The notes below the pieces were generated by a model. That model had not been told where the DNA came from. It saw only the letters and a program-made list of their open reading frames with translations, and searched no databases. DNA of 64,000 nt from XN24 sp047921455. GTDB taxonomy: Bacteria > Pseudomonadota > Gammaproteobacteria > Steroidobacterales > XN24. A program made the position numbers and the translations under genes. Shown here in pieces: positions 1-9,089 of the stretch; the first letter of the stretch is position 1, and the number at the start of each line of letters is the position of its first letter. The stretch lies in contig JBLRWC010000005.1 in NCBI GenBank assembly GCA_047921455.1, positions 36,577 through 100,576 of the forward strand, given 5' to 3'.

Positions 1-484
1 CGCCGCCGTCCACATGCGTCTTCAGCGCCTCGCCAGTTTCCACGCGACCCGGCGCGGCCGCGTCGAACAACAACAGGCCGCCCGGCAACAACGCCGCATG
101 TATGCGCTTGAACAGCGCGCGCAGCTGTTCGCGGGAATTGCTCTCGTCGAAGCGGTAGTTGAAACACTCGCCGACCGCGACCACGGCGATACACGGCGGC
201 AACTCCACCGAGAGTAGCGACTCACAGAGAAAACGCCCCTCCGGGACCCGGCGGCGCGCCATTTCAATCATGACCGGGGAAAGATCCACGCCCAGCACAT
301 CGTAGCCGGCGTTCGACACCGCCTCGGCGAGAATCCCGGTTCCGCAACCGAGATCTACGACCAGTCCGCCGCCGGTGCCGGTCGCGGCCAGATTTTGCAG
401 CAGGACCTCGGCGGCGTTGCGGGCGAGATGCCCGAAGCCGAGGTCATGGATCCAGGACAGGTCTTCCCGGTAGGCATGGTCCAT
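1..484 (-). CDS. class I SAM-dependent methyltransferase (3' end outside window)
   Basis: The visible 161 residues begin MDHAYREDLSWIHDLGFG and run off the left edge, so the C-terminus is missing. Residues about 44-52 read VVDLGCGTG, the glycine-rich motif I that binds S-adenosylmethionine. The following LGVDLSPVMIEMAR fits the acidic strand-2 end and helix of the Rossmann fold, and LLPGGLLLFD is a typical post-motif region. The ATG at 484 has a purine-rich GGGGGAGG about 10 nt upstream. The substrate cannot be read from this fragment. It is transcribed in the same direction as the antiporter operon that ends 180 bp upstream of it. A CATAAT hexamer in the gap could be its -10 box. Confidence 0.85.
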   Translation of the reverse strand, partial: MDHAYREDLSWIHDLGFGHLARNAAEVLLQNLAATGTGGGLVVDLGCGTGILAEAVSNAGYDVLGVDLSPVMIEMARRRVPEGRFLCESLLSVELPPCIAVVAVGECFNYRFDESNSREQLRALFKRIHAALLPGGLLLFDAAAPGRVETGEALKTHVDGG

Positions 485-616
485 TCCGATGCGCCTCCCC
501 CGCGCTGGTCGCGGCGGCGTATACACGGGAAATGCCGCCGACGCTAGCGATTATGCTCGCCTGGTTACCGCGAGAATTTGCTACCCATAATGAACTGCGC
601 GCCATCCGGCCGCGTG

Positions 617-634
617 CGGGTTTTCCGAAACCCG
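617..634 (-). terminator. candidate hairpin after the antiporter operon
   Basis: A perfect 7-bp stem (CGGGTTT/AAACCCG) with a 4-nt loop lies about 30 nt beyond the stop codon of the last antiporter gene. No clear U-tract follows on the minus strand, so intrinsic termination is uncertain. It may instead be a 3'-end stabiliser. A 10-bp direct repeat, atccggccgc, flanks it at 604 and 641. Confidence 0.35.
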
Positions 635-664
635 GTCGTGATCCGGCCGCCAGCCGTCACTGCT

Positions 665-3307
665 TCAGAGCAACGCAATGAACAGTGCCAGCAGCAGGAA
701 GATGGCGGCGATGTTGAGCGCCATGTCACGCGCGTAGCGCTGAATGCCGCGCCGCGTCGACACCACGCCCGGGTCGGTGTCGAGCGATTCCGAGTGCGGC
801 CACGACGAAGGATGCTGACGCAGCTCCGCAACCGCCAGCCGCGCCATGTCACGCAGCCAGCCGCCGAACGCATCGCGCCGGCGCCGCGCCAGCCGCGCCG
901 GGATCAGCCCGGGTTCCGTCGCACCGCGTGGCGTGCTGGCCGACCCCGCGCCGTCGGCCATGGCGCGTCCTTCCCGCTCAATGACCGGCTCCAGCCGTGC
1001 CGATACTGCGCGCACGATGTCTTCACCCCGCCGGCGGGCATCGGCGAGTTCCGCCGCCGCCTTGCTGATGACGCGCCGGGTAGGCTCGAATTCGCGATGC
1101 AACGCGGCAAACGCCGCGCGTGCCGCATCAACACCGCCGCGCCGGGCCTGTTCGTCGAGCCGCTCCAGCCGCGCCTCGAATACGCTGCCCGCCAGCAGGC
1201 CGGCGAGTGCACGAACGGCTTGGCCCCGGGCTTCCTGCGCGTCTTCGCCCAATGCCTGCCCGGGCGCTGCGGTGCGCCTGGCCGCGGCCAGCGCGGCCCT
1301 GACCGTGGCGTAGCGTTCCTGCTCGAGCGCGCCCCAGGCCGCCTCGAGAAACACCTGCGTCGGCGAATCCGGCAAACCCACCAGCAGGTTCTCCACAAGG
1401 TGCTGCCGGGTGCGGCCCGCCGCGCCGAGCGTCAGCAAAAAGCGGCGGCGCGCAGCGCGCAGCGCCCACGCGACCCGGTGCAGAATGCGTCCGTAAACCA
1501 GCGTGACGCCGCGGAATGCGGCCAGCGTCAGCTCGCCGAGCAGGCCGCCACTGTCGCGACTCGTGTCCCTGGCGAAAAACGCTGCCAGGCTGCCGCCCGC
1601 CTGGACCAGCCAATACTGGATACCGAGCCACGGCGGCAGGTGCAGGTGAAACAGCCCGAACTTCATGCCGACCACGAAAATCACGCCACCCAGCCCGAAC
1701 ACCAGCAACGACGTCACGATGTCGCCCGCGGAAAGAAAATAGTTCTCCAGGTAGTACGCGACGCCGTCCCCCGCTGTACCGACCATGGCCAGGCCCGGCG
1801 CCACCAGGCTCTCGAGCAGCAGCTGGGGTCGCCAGCCGAGCACGATCACCGGCACACACAGCAGGGCCATCGCGACCAGCATGGGCCATGGCGCCTCGCG
1901 CACAGACGCCGGCTGTGCCAGCTTCGATCGGCCCAGGAATACCAGGCCGATGAGCTTGATGAACGAGGCGGCCGTGCCGGCGGCGGTCAGCAAAAAAATA
2001 TGCTCCGCGAGCCGCCACGAGTCCGCGCCAGTGCCTGTATATGCCGCTTCCAGGGCGTGGTGGATCATGCTCTTGCTGACGAAGCCATTGAACAGCGGCA
2101 GGCCGGTAATGCCCGCGGCAGCGATCAGCATGAGCAGGAAGGTCAGCGGCATGCGCCGCCAGAGGCCGCCCAGCGCGTACATATCGAGGCTGCCGGCACG
2201 AAACGCCACGGCGCCGACGCCAAGGAACAGGCTGGCCTTGAACAGGGCGTGATTCACGGTGTGCAGCAATCCCCCGGCCGTGCCCATGCCGCCCTCGCCG
2301 AGCAGGTAGGCGCCCGCGCCGAGCCCGGCGAGGATGAAGCCCATCTGGCTGATGCTGTGGTACGCCAGCATTCGCTTGGCATTCGATTGGCCAAGCGCCA
2401 GCACGACGCCGAGCGCCATGGTGACGATGCCAAGCCAGGTGATCACCAGCCCGAACTGCGCAGAGAACGCCCAGGCCGCATCGCCATAGCTGGTGCCGTG
2501 CGGCGGCGTGAACAACGCGGACAAGCTGCGGAAGATGCCGTAGGCGCCGGCCTTGATCATCACGCCGGACAACAGGGCGCTCGCCGGCGACGGCGCCACC
2601 GGGTGCGCGTTCGGCAACCAGAAGTGCACCGGCACCATGCCGGCCTTGACGCCAAAGCCGATCACCAGCAAGGCCGCAGCAGCGCCACGATAGCCGCTCA
2701 CCTCGCCCAGCGGCGGCGGCGGCGGCGAGGCCAGCGGGCCGCCGCCCATGGCGTATACCAGCATGATGCCGGCGAGCAACGCGATGCCCCCGAGCAGGGT
2801 CATCCAGAAATACTGGATGCCGGCGCGGAGCGCAGCCGGCGTGCCGGTATGCACCACCAGCAGGAAGGCGACCAGGCCGAGGGTTTCAAAGCACAGGAAG
2901 AGGGTCATGAGGTTGCCGGCCAGCACCACGCCGAGCATGGCCGCCAGCACCACGAGGCTGACCGCGTGGTAGCGGTCGCGCGCGCCCTGGGTCCGCATAT
3001 AGGCCAGCGAGTAGAGCGTGGCGCAGAACCAGACGAAGGCGCTGAACAGCGCAAATAACGCGCCGAGCGGATCGGCGACAAACTCGAGCCGCCCGGCCAG
3101 CAACGGCACGCTGGCCTCGAGCCGGCCTGCACCCATGACCCGCAGCGCCAGCACGATGGTCGCCAGCAGGCTCGTACCGGTGACCAGCATCACCCAGCCG
3201 TCGCGCAGCCGCTCGGAACGTCGCCCCAGCCAGGGGACGAGCAGCGCGCCCACGATTGGCCAGGACACCAGCACAAGCAACAGGGGCGCGTGGGTCATCG
3301 TCGCCAT
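665..3307 (-). CDS. NuoL/MrpD-like antiporter subunit with long C-terminal extension
   Basis: This 880-residue protein is the last and largest subunit of the Mrp-type operon. The first roughly 560 residues are a polytopic proton-translocating antiporter domain. It has the TM5 glutamate (CFETLGL), the TM7 lysine (GFGVKAGMVPVHFWLP) and the TM12 lysine (NHALFKASLFLG) of the NuoL/M/N and MrpA/D family. After a short hydrophobic stretch, residues about 637-850 form a charged Arg/Ala/Glu-rich, probably helical soluble region, and the protein ends in one transmembrane helix (IAAIFLLLALFIALL). Family members are usually 480-620 residues when they lack extra domains, so this tail is unusual. ATG 3307 is chosen because it lies 7 nt past the preceding stop; ATG 3298 is an alternative. 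Function: probable ion-channel subunit of a cation/H+ antiporter in the inner membrane. Confidence 0.85.
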   Translation of the reverse strand: MATMTHAPLLLVLVSWPIVGALLVPWLGRRSERLRDGWVMLVTGTSLLATIVLALRVMGAGRLEASVPLLAGRLEFVADPLGALFALFSAFVWFCATLYSLAYMRTQGARDRYHAVSLVVLAAMLGVVLAGNLMTLFLCFETLGLVAFLLVVHTGTPAALRAGIQYFWMTLLGGIALLAGIMLVYAMGGGPLASPPPPPLGEVSGYRGAAAALLVIGFGVKAGMVPVHFWLPNAHPVAPSPASALLSGVMIKAGAYGIFRSLSALFTPPHGTSYGDAAWAFSAQFGLVITWLGIVTMALGVVLALGQSNAKRMLAYHSISQMGFILAGLGAGAYLLGEGGMGTAGGLLHTVNHALFKASLFLGVGAVAFRAGSLDMYALGGLWRRMPLTFLLMLIAAAGITGLPLFNGFVSKSMIHHALEAAYTGTGADSWRLAEHIFLLTAAGTAASFIKLIGLVFLGRSKLAQPASVREAPWPMLVAMALLCVPVIVLGWRPQLLLESLVAPGLAMVGTAGDGVAYYLENYFLSAGDIVTSLLVFGLGGVIFVVGMKFGLFHLHLPPWLGIQYWLVQAGGSLAAFFARDTSRDSGGLLGELTLAAFRGVTLVYGRILHRVAWALRAARRRFLLTLGAAGRTRQHLVENLLVGLPDSPTQVFLEAAWGALEQERYATVRAALAAARRTAAPGQALGEDAQEARGQAVRALAGLLAGSVFEARLERLDEQARRGGVDAARAAFAALHREFEPTRRVISKAAAELADARRRGEDIVRAVSARLEPVIEREGRAMADGAGSASTPRGATEPGLIPARLARRRRDAFGGWLRDMARLAVAELRQHPSSWPHSESLDTDPGVVSTRRGIQRYARDMALNIAAIFLLLALFIALL

Positions 3308-3314
3308 CTCGTGA

Positions 3315-4811
3315 TCATCCGGCACCGAAGAACACGGCCGCGGCGCGCACGGCCAGCGACAACGGCAGCCCCGGCGTCGCCGCCGCGATGCCAAGCAACA
3401 GGCTCAGCAGGGTAGCGACCAGCAAGGGAATCAGCATGCTGCGCGGCGCCTCGGGCCGCTGCGGCGTCGGCGCGTCCGCTGCCGGGGCATGGAAATAAGC
3501 CAGCCACACCGGTTGCAGCAGGTACAGGGCCGCCAGCAACGCCCCGCCCAGCAGGACCAGCAACACCAGCGGGTGTCCGGCCTCGAGCATGCCGACGCCC
3601 AGTACCCACTTGCTGATGAAACCGGACAGTGGCGGCACGCCGACGATCCCCAGCGCGGCGACGCTGAACGCGGCCATGGTAAGCGGCATGCGACGTGCCG
3701 CGCCCGCCATCTCCGAAACCCTGCGGATGCCCGCCTGGCTCGCCAGCAGGCCGGCGCAGAAAAACAGCGCGCCCTTGAGAAAGGCATGGTTGCTGATGTG
3801 CACCAGCGCGCCGCTCGTCACGTGCGGCGAGAGCAGCGAGATCGCCATCACGACATAGGCCATCTGGCTGATCGTGGACCAGGCCAGCCGGCGCTTCAGG
3901 TCGTCCTCGCCGGCCGCGAGGATGGCCGCCAGCAATACCGACACGGCCGCGACGCCCGTCAGGACGGGCATGACGCCCAGCAGCGACACGAGGCCGACAC
4001 CGAATACCTCGAACACGACCCGCAGGATGCCGAAGCAACCCGTCGCGACCATCACGCCGGACAGCAGCGCCGAAAACGAGGCCGGCGCGGCCGGGTGCAC
4101 GTCGGGCACCCAGCCGTGCAACGGCATCAACGCCGCCTTGACGCCGAAGCCCACCACCAGGCACCAGAAGGTGACCATGAGCAGCGTCCGGTCGGTGTCC
4201 GGGTCGAGCATGCCGCCGGGAGTGAACGGCTGGTCGCCGGCGAGGAAGAACGCAAAGATGACGCCCAGCAGAACCAGGCTGCCGCCGACCAGGATGTAAA
4301 CGATGTACTTCGTACCCGCGCGGATGGCCTCGGGCGTCTCCTCGTGGACCACCAGCGGGTAGACCAGGATTGAGAACAGCTCGTAAAAGACCAGCAAGGT
4401 AATGAGATTGCCGGCAAAGGCGACGCCGAGCATCCAGCCGAGGCTCAGCATGAAAAACGCGTAGTAGCGGGTCTCGTGGCCATCGCGTCGCAGGTAACCG
4501 ACCGAATACACCAGCGCGAGCAGGAACAGCACCGACACCGTGGCGGCAAACAAAGCTCCCATGGCGTCCACACGCAGGTAAAGCTGCACCTGCGGTGCAA
4601 AGTGCACCAGCGCCACCGCGCGGACTTCGCCCGCCAGCGCGCCTGGCACGAGGGAGAAGACCCCCAGCATTGTCGCGCAGCAGAGCGTGCCGAGCACGGC
4701 CAGCCTGCGCCGCTCGCCGTAGCGACGCAGCGGCAGCGCCAGCACCCCGCCGAGCAGGGGCAGCGCCACGACCAACGCCGGCAGCAGGCTGATCAGGGTG
4801 GTCGATGTCAT
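3315..4811 (-). CDS. MrpD/NuoN-like antiporter subunit
   Basis: A 498-residue polytopic membrane protein of the proton-conducting complex I/Mrp antiporter family. The charge relay residues are present: Glu in VFYELFSILVYPL, Lys in GFGVKAALMPLHGWVPDVHP, and Lys in NHAFLKGALFF. The segment VVHEETPEAIRAG after TM5 is nearly shared with the neighbouring subunit (VIHDETPEAMKAG), which suggests these two arose by duplication. It lies 12 bp downstream of that neighbour and 7 bp upstream of the extended subunit, so all are co-transcribed. The likely role is one ion-translocating module of a Na+(K+)/H+ antiporter. The exact equivalence to MrpA or MrpD is not resolvable by eye. Confidence 0.88.
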   Translation of the reverse strand: MTSTTLISLLPALVVALPLLGGVLALPLRRYGERRRLAVLGTLCCATMLGVFSLVPGALAGEVRAVALVHFAPQVQLYLRVDAMGALFAATVSVLFLLALVYSVGYLRRDGHETRYYAFFMLSLGWMLGVAFAGNLITLLVFYELFSILVYPLVVHEETPEAIRAGTKYIVYILVGGSLVLLGVIFAFFLAGDQPFTPGGMLDPDTDRTLLMVTFWCLVVGFGVKAALMPLHGWVPDVHPAAPASFSALLSGVMVATGCFGILRVVFEVFGVGLVSLLGVMPVLTGVAAVSVLLAAILAAGEDDLKRRLAWSTISQMAYVVMAISLLSPHVTSGALVHISNHAFLKGALFFCAGLLASQAGIRRVSEMAGAARRMPLTMAAFSVAALGIVGVPPLSGFISKWVLGVGMLEAGHPLVLLVLLGGALLAALYLLQPVWLAYFHAPAADAPTPQRPEAPRSMLIPLLVATLLSLLLGIAAATPGLPLSLAVRAAAVFFGAG

Positions 4812-4823
4812 ACGCTCATTCCC

Positions 4824-6299
4824 CTAGATACCGGTGACGAACTTGACCGTGGCCTGGGCCAGCGAGAACGGCATGCCCGGGATGCGCGAGGTCATACCGA
4901 GCAGCAGCACGTAAGCCGCGCTGATGAGCGTGGGCACCAGCAGCAGGGCCCTGGCCTCGTGCACGCCCCGCGGCAAGCCGCGCGGCTCACGGAACCAGGC
5001 GAGATAGAGTATGGGCAGCCAGTACGCAGCATTCAGCAGCGAACTCACCACCATCAACAGCACCCACCACCAGGCGCCGGCCTGCAGGGCGCCGAGCGAC
5101 AGGAACCACTTGGTGACGAAGCCCGCGAACAACGGAATGCCGATGAAGCTCAGCGCGGCGATGGTGAACGCACCCATGGTCCAGGGCATCACTCGACCGA
5201 TGCCGGCCAGTTCATGAATGTGCGTGCGGCCAGTGGTGCGCTCGATGGCGCCGGCGACAAAGAACATGGTGATCTTGGCAAACGCCTGGTTGGCGATATG
5301 CGCCACCGCGGCCAGCGCAGCCAGCGGTGTGAGCAAGGCGGCCGCGAGCACGATATACGACAGCTGGCTGACCGTGGAGTACGCCAGTCGAAGCTTGAGC
5401 TTGCTCTGCGCCAGGGCCAGCAACGAGGCCGCAACGATCGTAAAGGCGGCAAACAACGCCAGCCAGTCCGTGTAGCCGAGCACCGCCAGCAGGTCGATGC
5501 CGAACACGTTGTAAATGACCCGCAGCAGGCCGAATACACCCGCCTTCACCACGGCGACGGCATGTAACAGCGCGCTCACGGGGACCGGTGCGATCATCGC
5601 CGTGGGCAGCCAGCCGTGCAGCGGCATGATGGCGGCCTTGACGCCGAAGCCCGCGACCAGCACGAGGAAAGTGACGAACAGCATCGGCCGGCCAGCCTCC
5701 AGCGACAACACGCCGGGCATCGATAGCGTCAAGGTCCCCGCCAGGTGCTGCACGAGCACTACGCCGAGCAGCACCGCCACGCCGCCGGAGAGCGTATAAG
5801 CGAGGTACTTGCGGCCGGCTTTCATCGCCTCCGGCGTTTCGTCGTGGATCACCAGCGGATAGGTGCAAATGGTCAGCATTTCGTAAAACAGGAACAGGGT
5901 CAGCAGGTTTTCTGCGAATGCGAGGCCGACCGTCGTCGAGACACATAGCGCGAAGAAACCGAAAAAGCGGGCGCGCTCGTGCTGGCCCTTCATGTAGCCG
6001 ATGGCATAAACGGTCGTCACCACCCACAGCGTCGAGGAAACCAGGGCGAAGAACATGCCCAGCCCGTCCGCACGAAACGCGATGCCGATGCCGGGCGGAA
6101 AGTCGATAAGGTCGTAGACATACACCGTGCCCGCGAGACTGCCCGGCAGCATGGAAAGCACGATTCCCAGCTTCGCCACCGAGGCGCCGAGCGCCAGTAC
6201 GACCCGCCACAGGTCCCGCTGGCCGACCAGGAAAATGAGAATTGCGCAAACCAGTGAAAGCGCCGGCGCGAGGACGATCCTGATGTCGACGACCTCCAT
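4824..6299 (-). CDS. MrpD/NuoM-like antiporter subunit
   Basis: A 491-residue integral membrane protein of the proton-conducting transporter family. The TM5 glutamate (LFYEMLTICTYPL), the TM7 lysine (GFGVKAAIMPLHGWLP) and the TM12 lysine (NQAFAKITMFFVAG) are all present, so the ion path looks intact. The broken-helix region around FAGFVTKWFLSLGAL matches other family members. The gene starts 4 bp after the mrpD-like stop and ends 12 bp before the next paralogue. It is the second of four antiporter-type subunits in this operon and shares the HDETPEA segment with the following gene. Confidence 0.88.
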   Translation of the reverse strand: MEVVDIRIVLAPALSLVCAILIFLVGQRDLWRVVLALGASVAKLGIVLSMLPGSLAGTVYVYDLIDFPPGIGIAFRADGLGMFFALVSSTLWVVTTVYAIGYMKGQHERARFFGFFALCVSTTVGLAFAENLLTLFLFYEMLTICTYPLVIHDETPEAMKAGRKYLAYTLSGGVAVLLGVVLVQHLAGTLTLSMPGVLSLEAGRPMLFVTFLVLVAGFGVKAAIMPLHGWLPTAMIAPVPVSALLHAVAVVKAGVFGLLRVIYNVFGIDLLAVLGYTDWLALFAAFTIVAASLLALAQSKLKLRLAYSTVSQLSYIVLAAALLTPLAALAAVAHIANQAFAKITMFFVAGAIERTTGRTHIHELAGIGRVMPWTMGAFTIAALSFIGIPLFAGFVTKWFLSLGALQAGAWWWVLLMVVSSLLNAAYWLPILYLAWFREPRGLPRGVHEARALLLVPTLISAAYVLLLGMTSRIPGMPFSLAQATVKFVTGI

Positions 6300-6303
6300 G
6301 GCG

Positions 6304-7782
6304 TTATCCCCCGCTCACCAGGCGCCCGACCGCCGGCGCGATCAACATCACCGGCCAGCGCCCGAACAAGCCGCCCAGCACGCACAACGCGGCCAGCAGC
6401 AGCACCGGCCCCAGCATGGCGGCGGGCGCCTCGCGCACCGCCAGCATCTGCTCGTGGGCAGGTGCGCGGAAATAGAAAGCATTCAGCATGCGTCCCAGGT
6501 AGATGAACACCAGCAGTGCGCCGGCCAGCACCACGACCGCAAATCCCGGTCGCCCGGCCTCCAACGCGCCCAGCGCGATATACCACTTGCCGAGGAAGCC
6601 CGCCGTCGGCGGCAGGCCGGTAATCGACAACGCGCCCACCAATAGCGCCAGCGTCGTCCATGGCATGACGCGGCCGATGCCGCGCAGATCGGTGAGCGTC
6701 CGGTAACCGCTCTGGTGCAGCATGGCACCGACCGCGAGAAACAACGTGGCCTTGATAAGTGCATGGTTCAGCACGTGGATCGTGCCACCGGTCACGGCGA
6801 GTTCGCCGGCGAGTCCGAGGCCAAGCACGATATAGCCGATGTTCGAGATGGTGGAGTACGCCAGCATCAGCTTGATGTCCTCCTGGAACACGGCAAAGAA
6901 TGCCCCCGCCAGGATAGAGATTGCGCCCAGCCAGGCCAGCGCTTCGTAGAGCGGCTCAAGCGACACGCCCGCCGCGGTGTCGAACAAAAAGAAGATCCGC
7001 AGCAAGCCGATGATGCCGAGCTTGACCACCAGCGCCGAGGACACGGCGTTGATCGGGGTCGGCGCAATGGCATGCGCGTCCGGCAGCCAGACATGCACGG
7101 GGAACAGGCCGGCCTTGACCATGAAGCCTGCCGTCATGCCGGCGAGGGCCAGCAGGAGCGGCGCCCGCGATTCGACCGTGGCCAGCCTGAGCGCGACGTC
7201 CGCCATGTTCAGGCTGCCGGTCAGGGCATACAGCACGCCGATGCAGAACAGGATGAGCGCCGACGACACGGCACCGGCCATCAGGTATTTGAACGCTGCC
7301 AGCGCGGCCGTGCGACCGCCGCCCACCGCCACCAGCGCATAGCTCGAGACGGCGACCAGTTCCATGAAGACAAACAGGTTGAACAGGTCGGCGGTGACCA
7401 CAAAGCCGATCATGCCGCCGAGATTGATGAGTAACAGGCTGTAGTACCAGGGGATGCGATGGGCCGGCACCGCGCGCCGCACATAGGGGCCGGAGAAGAT
7501 CACGACCAGCACCATGATGAAAGCGATGAACAGCGCCGCCGCGCTGAACTCGTCGAACACGAGCGCAATACCCCAGGGCGCCGCCCAGCCGCCCAGTTCG
7601 TACGAGAACGGCCCTTCGCGCACCACGCGCTGCGTCAAATTCGCGGTCATGAAAGTAACAGCGACGGTCACCCCCAGTGCCCAGCCACGGGCCACCCCGG
7701 GGCGCCCGCGCGCCAACACAGGCGTCAGTGCGCCGGCCACCAGGGGGACGAATGCGGCCAGTGGCAGCCAGTGCGTCATCAC
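6304..7782 (-). CDS. mrpD: Mrp antiporter subunit D
   Basis: A 492-residue polytopic protein directly after the MrpC gene, the standard position of MrpD. Diagnostic segments are VFMELVAVSSYAL with the TM5 glutamate, GFMVKAGLFPVHVWLPDAH with the TM7 lysine, and LNHALIKATLFLAVG with the TM12 lysine. The start ATG overlaps the mrpC stop by 4 bp, so translation is probably coupled. In Mrp complexes MrpD is one of the antiporter modules that exchange cytoplasmic Na+ (or K+/Li+) for external H+. Of the four antiporter-type paralogues here, this one best matches canonical MrpD. Confidence 0.92.
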   Translation of the reverse strand: MMTHWLPLAAFVPLVAGALTPVLARGRPGVARGWALGVTVAVTFMTANLTQRVVREGPFSYELGGWAAPWGIALVFDEFSAAALFIAFIMVLVVIFSGPYVRRAVPAHRIPWYYSLLLINLGGMIGFVVTADLFNLFVFMELVAVSSYALVAVGGGRTAALAAFKYLMAGAVSSALILFCIGVLYALTGSLNMADVALRLATVESRAPLLLALAGMTAGFMVKAGLFPVHVWLPDAHAIAPTPINAVSSALVVKLGIIGLLRIFFLFDTAAGVSLEPLYEALAWLGAISILAGAFFAVFQEDIKLMLAYSTISNIGYIVLGLGLAGELAVTGGTIHVLNHALIKATLFLAVGAMLHQSGYRTLTDLRGIGRVMPWTTLALLVGALSITGLPPTAGFLGKWYIALGALEAGRPGFAVVVLAGALLVFIYLGRMLNAFYFRAPAHEQMLAVREAPAAMLGPVLLLAALCVLGGLFGRWPVMLIAPAVGRLVSGG

Positions 7783-8138
7783 TCCGCGCCTTTCAGTTCA
7801 TCCGCCTCGATGGTGCCGCATTGCCGGTAGATCTCGATGATGAGACTCAGGGCCAGCGCAGTGACGCTGACAGCCACCACGATGCCCGTCAGGATCAGGG
7901 CATGCGGCAGGGGACTTGCGAAGGGGCCGGTCGCGCCAGCGCTGGTGATGGGCGCTGTACCGCCATCGACCATGCCGGCCGTGACGATGAAGGCGAATAC
8001 CGCCGTCTCCATGATGTTGAGACCCAGCAATTTCTTGATGAGATTCTGCTTGGCCAGGATGATGTACAGGCCAATGCAGAACAACACGACGAACGCGACA
8101 TAATCGATGTTGAACCACAGGCCAGCCACGTCAGTCAC
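7779..8138 (-). CDS. mrpC: Mrp antiporter subunit C (NuoK-like)
   Basis: A small three-helix membrane protein homologous to NuoK. It shows FVVLFCIGLYIILAKQNLIKK, then LLGLNIMETAVFAFIV with the conserved glutamate in TM2, and SPLPHALILTGIVVAVS, which matches the MrpC signature (DPLPQALVLTAIVI). The GTG at 8138 gives 119 residues and overlaps the previous gene by 8 bp. An in-frame ATG at 8183 would overlap the previous gene by over 50 bp and is unlikely. It sits between mrpB-like and mrpD genes as in other Mrp operons and is an essential structural part of the membrane arm. Confidence 0.9.
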   Translation of the reverse strand: MTDVAGLWFNIDYVAFVVLFCIGLYIILAKQNLIKKLLGLNIMETAVFAFIVTAGMVDGGTAPITSAGATGPFASPLPHALILTGIVVAVSVTALALSLIIEIYRQCGTIEADELKGAE

Positions 8139-8850
8139 CCCGCATTTCGAGGAACAGGCCGAGGATAATGGCCCCGCCGCCAACGCCGATGCCGAGTTCC
8201 AGCGTGATCATCATCAATTCCCGCAGCAGGTGTTGCCCGGGATCATCCGGATAACCCAGCAGCGCGCCGGTCAGCGCCAGCCCGAGCAGGCCGACGACCA
8301 GGAAGGCGAGCGGCCCGGCGACCTGCAGCCAGCGCGCGATCGCCACGGGGATCAGCGGCTGCTGCGCGTCCCGTCCCAGCACGACGCTAAGCAGCACCAG
8401 CAGCGCGCCGAGAATCACGCCGCCCTGGAACCCGCCCCCCGGCGCAAGATGGCCCTTGAAGATGACGAAGGCGCCGAACGCCGCAATGAAGGGCGCGGTG
8501 ATCCGGATGATGAAGGACACCACGGGACTGATCGTTACTCGCTCTGCGGCCGCGGGCCCGGCACCCTCGCCTCGCGCGCTACCTGGGGTCGACAGCACCG
8601 CCATGACGGCGGCCAGCGCGACAAAAATAATCATGACCTCGCCGAACGTGTCGAAGGCCCGGTAATTCAGCAGCACCGCGGTCACCAGGTTGTCCGCGCC
8701 GGTCTCCCGCGCGCCTGCCTCGATGTAGTGGGCAGCCACATGCGTGTGGACCGGCGCGGCCGGGTCTCCCGGTCGCGGCAGCGCCATCACCCCGGCCAGC
8801 ATGGGTATCGCTGCCGCGGCGACTGTCAGCGCGATCAACGGCTTCTTCAT
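8131..8850 (-). CDS. mrpB: Mrp subunit B / MnhB-domain protein
   Basis: A 239-residue membrane protein. The N-terminal half (MKKPLIALTV..., TYR-like segment NYRAFDTFGEVMIIFVA) resembles the MbhE-type domain found at the end of MrpA. The C-terminal half has the MnhB signature, PVVSFIIRITAPFIAAFGAFVI followed by HLAPGGGFQGGVILGA. It therefore combines pieces that are split between MrpA and MrpB in Bacillus. ATG 8850 overlaps the upstream stop by 4 bp (ATGA). It is a core inner-membrane component of the multisubunit cation/proton antiporter. Confidence 0.87.
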   Translation of the reverse strand: MKKPLIALTVAAAAIPMLAGVMALPRPGDPAAPVHTHVAAHYIEAGARETGADNLVTAVLLNYRAFDTFGEVMIIFVALAAVMAVLSTPGSARGEGAGPAAAERVTISPVVSFIIRITAPFIAAFGAFVIFKGHLAPGGGFQGGVILGALLVLLSVVLGRDAQQPLIPVAIARWLQVAGPLAFLVVGLLGLALTGALLGYPDDPGQHLLRELMMITLELGIGVGGGAIILGLFLEMRGD

Positions 8851-9089
8851 TTTTCGTGCCTCCGCGTGCGCCCGATGGCAAGCAGCACAAGGATGGTCGT
8901 GACGCCCGCCCCGATCGCTGCTTCGGTCATGGCGACGTCCGGCGCGCCCCGGTGCTGCCAAAGCACGCACATGACGAGGCTGTAACCCGAAAAAATAATC
9001 GCTGCCGCCACCAGGTTCTTGCTGCGCGCTACCGCGAGTGCCATGGCGATCAGCAACGCAAGCATCACGAGGTCGAAAAACTCGCTCAT
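8847..9089 (-). CDS. DUF4040/MbhD-like Mrp subunit
   Basis: An 80-residue, three-helix protein (MSEFFDLVMLALLIAMALAV...). It contains YSLVMCVLWQHRGAPDVAMTEAAIGAG, the MbhD/DUF4040 signature that forms the C-terminal part of MrpA in gram-positive Mrp systems and is NuoJ-like. Here it is a free-standing gene, so the MrpA C-terminal module is split off. ATG 9089 and stop 8847 both overlap their neighbours by 4 bp, making a chain of coupled small subunits. Confidence 0.87.
   Translation of the reverse strand: MSEFFDLVMLALLIAMALAVARSKNLVAAAIIFSGYSLVMCVLWQHRGAPDVAMTEAAIGAGVTTILVLLAIGRTRRHEK

Noticed and set aside
578..3058. Long plus-strand open frame opposite the last antiporter subunit
   Set aside because: It is the mirror of a clear membrane-protein gene. 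Its translation is Arg/His/Gln-rich with no domain or ribosome-binding site, as expected for antisense frames in GC-rich DNA.
4476..5567. Plus-strand frame crossing two antiporter genes
   Set aside because: It spans the junction of two real minus-strand genes and encodes a low-complexity Gln/Arg/His-rich sequence.
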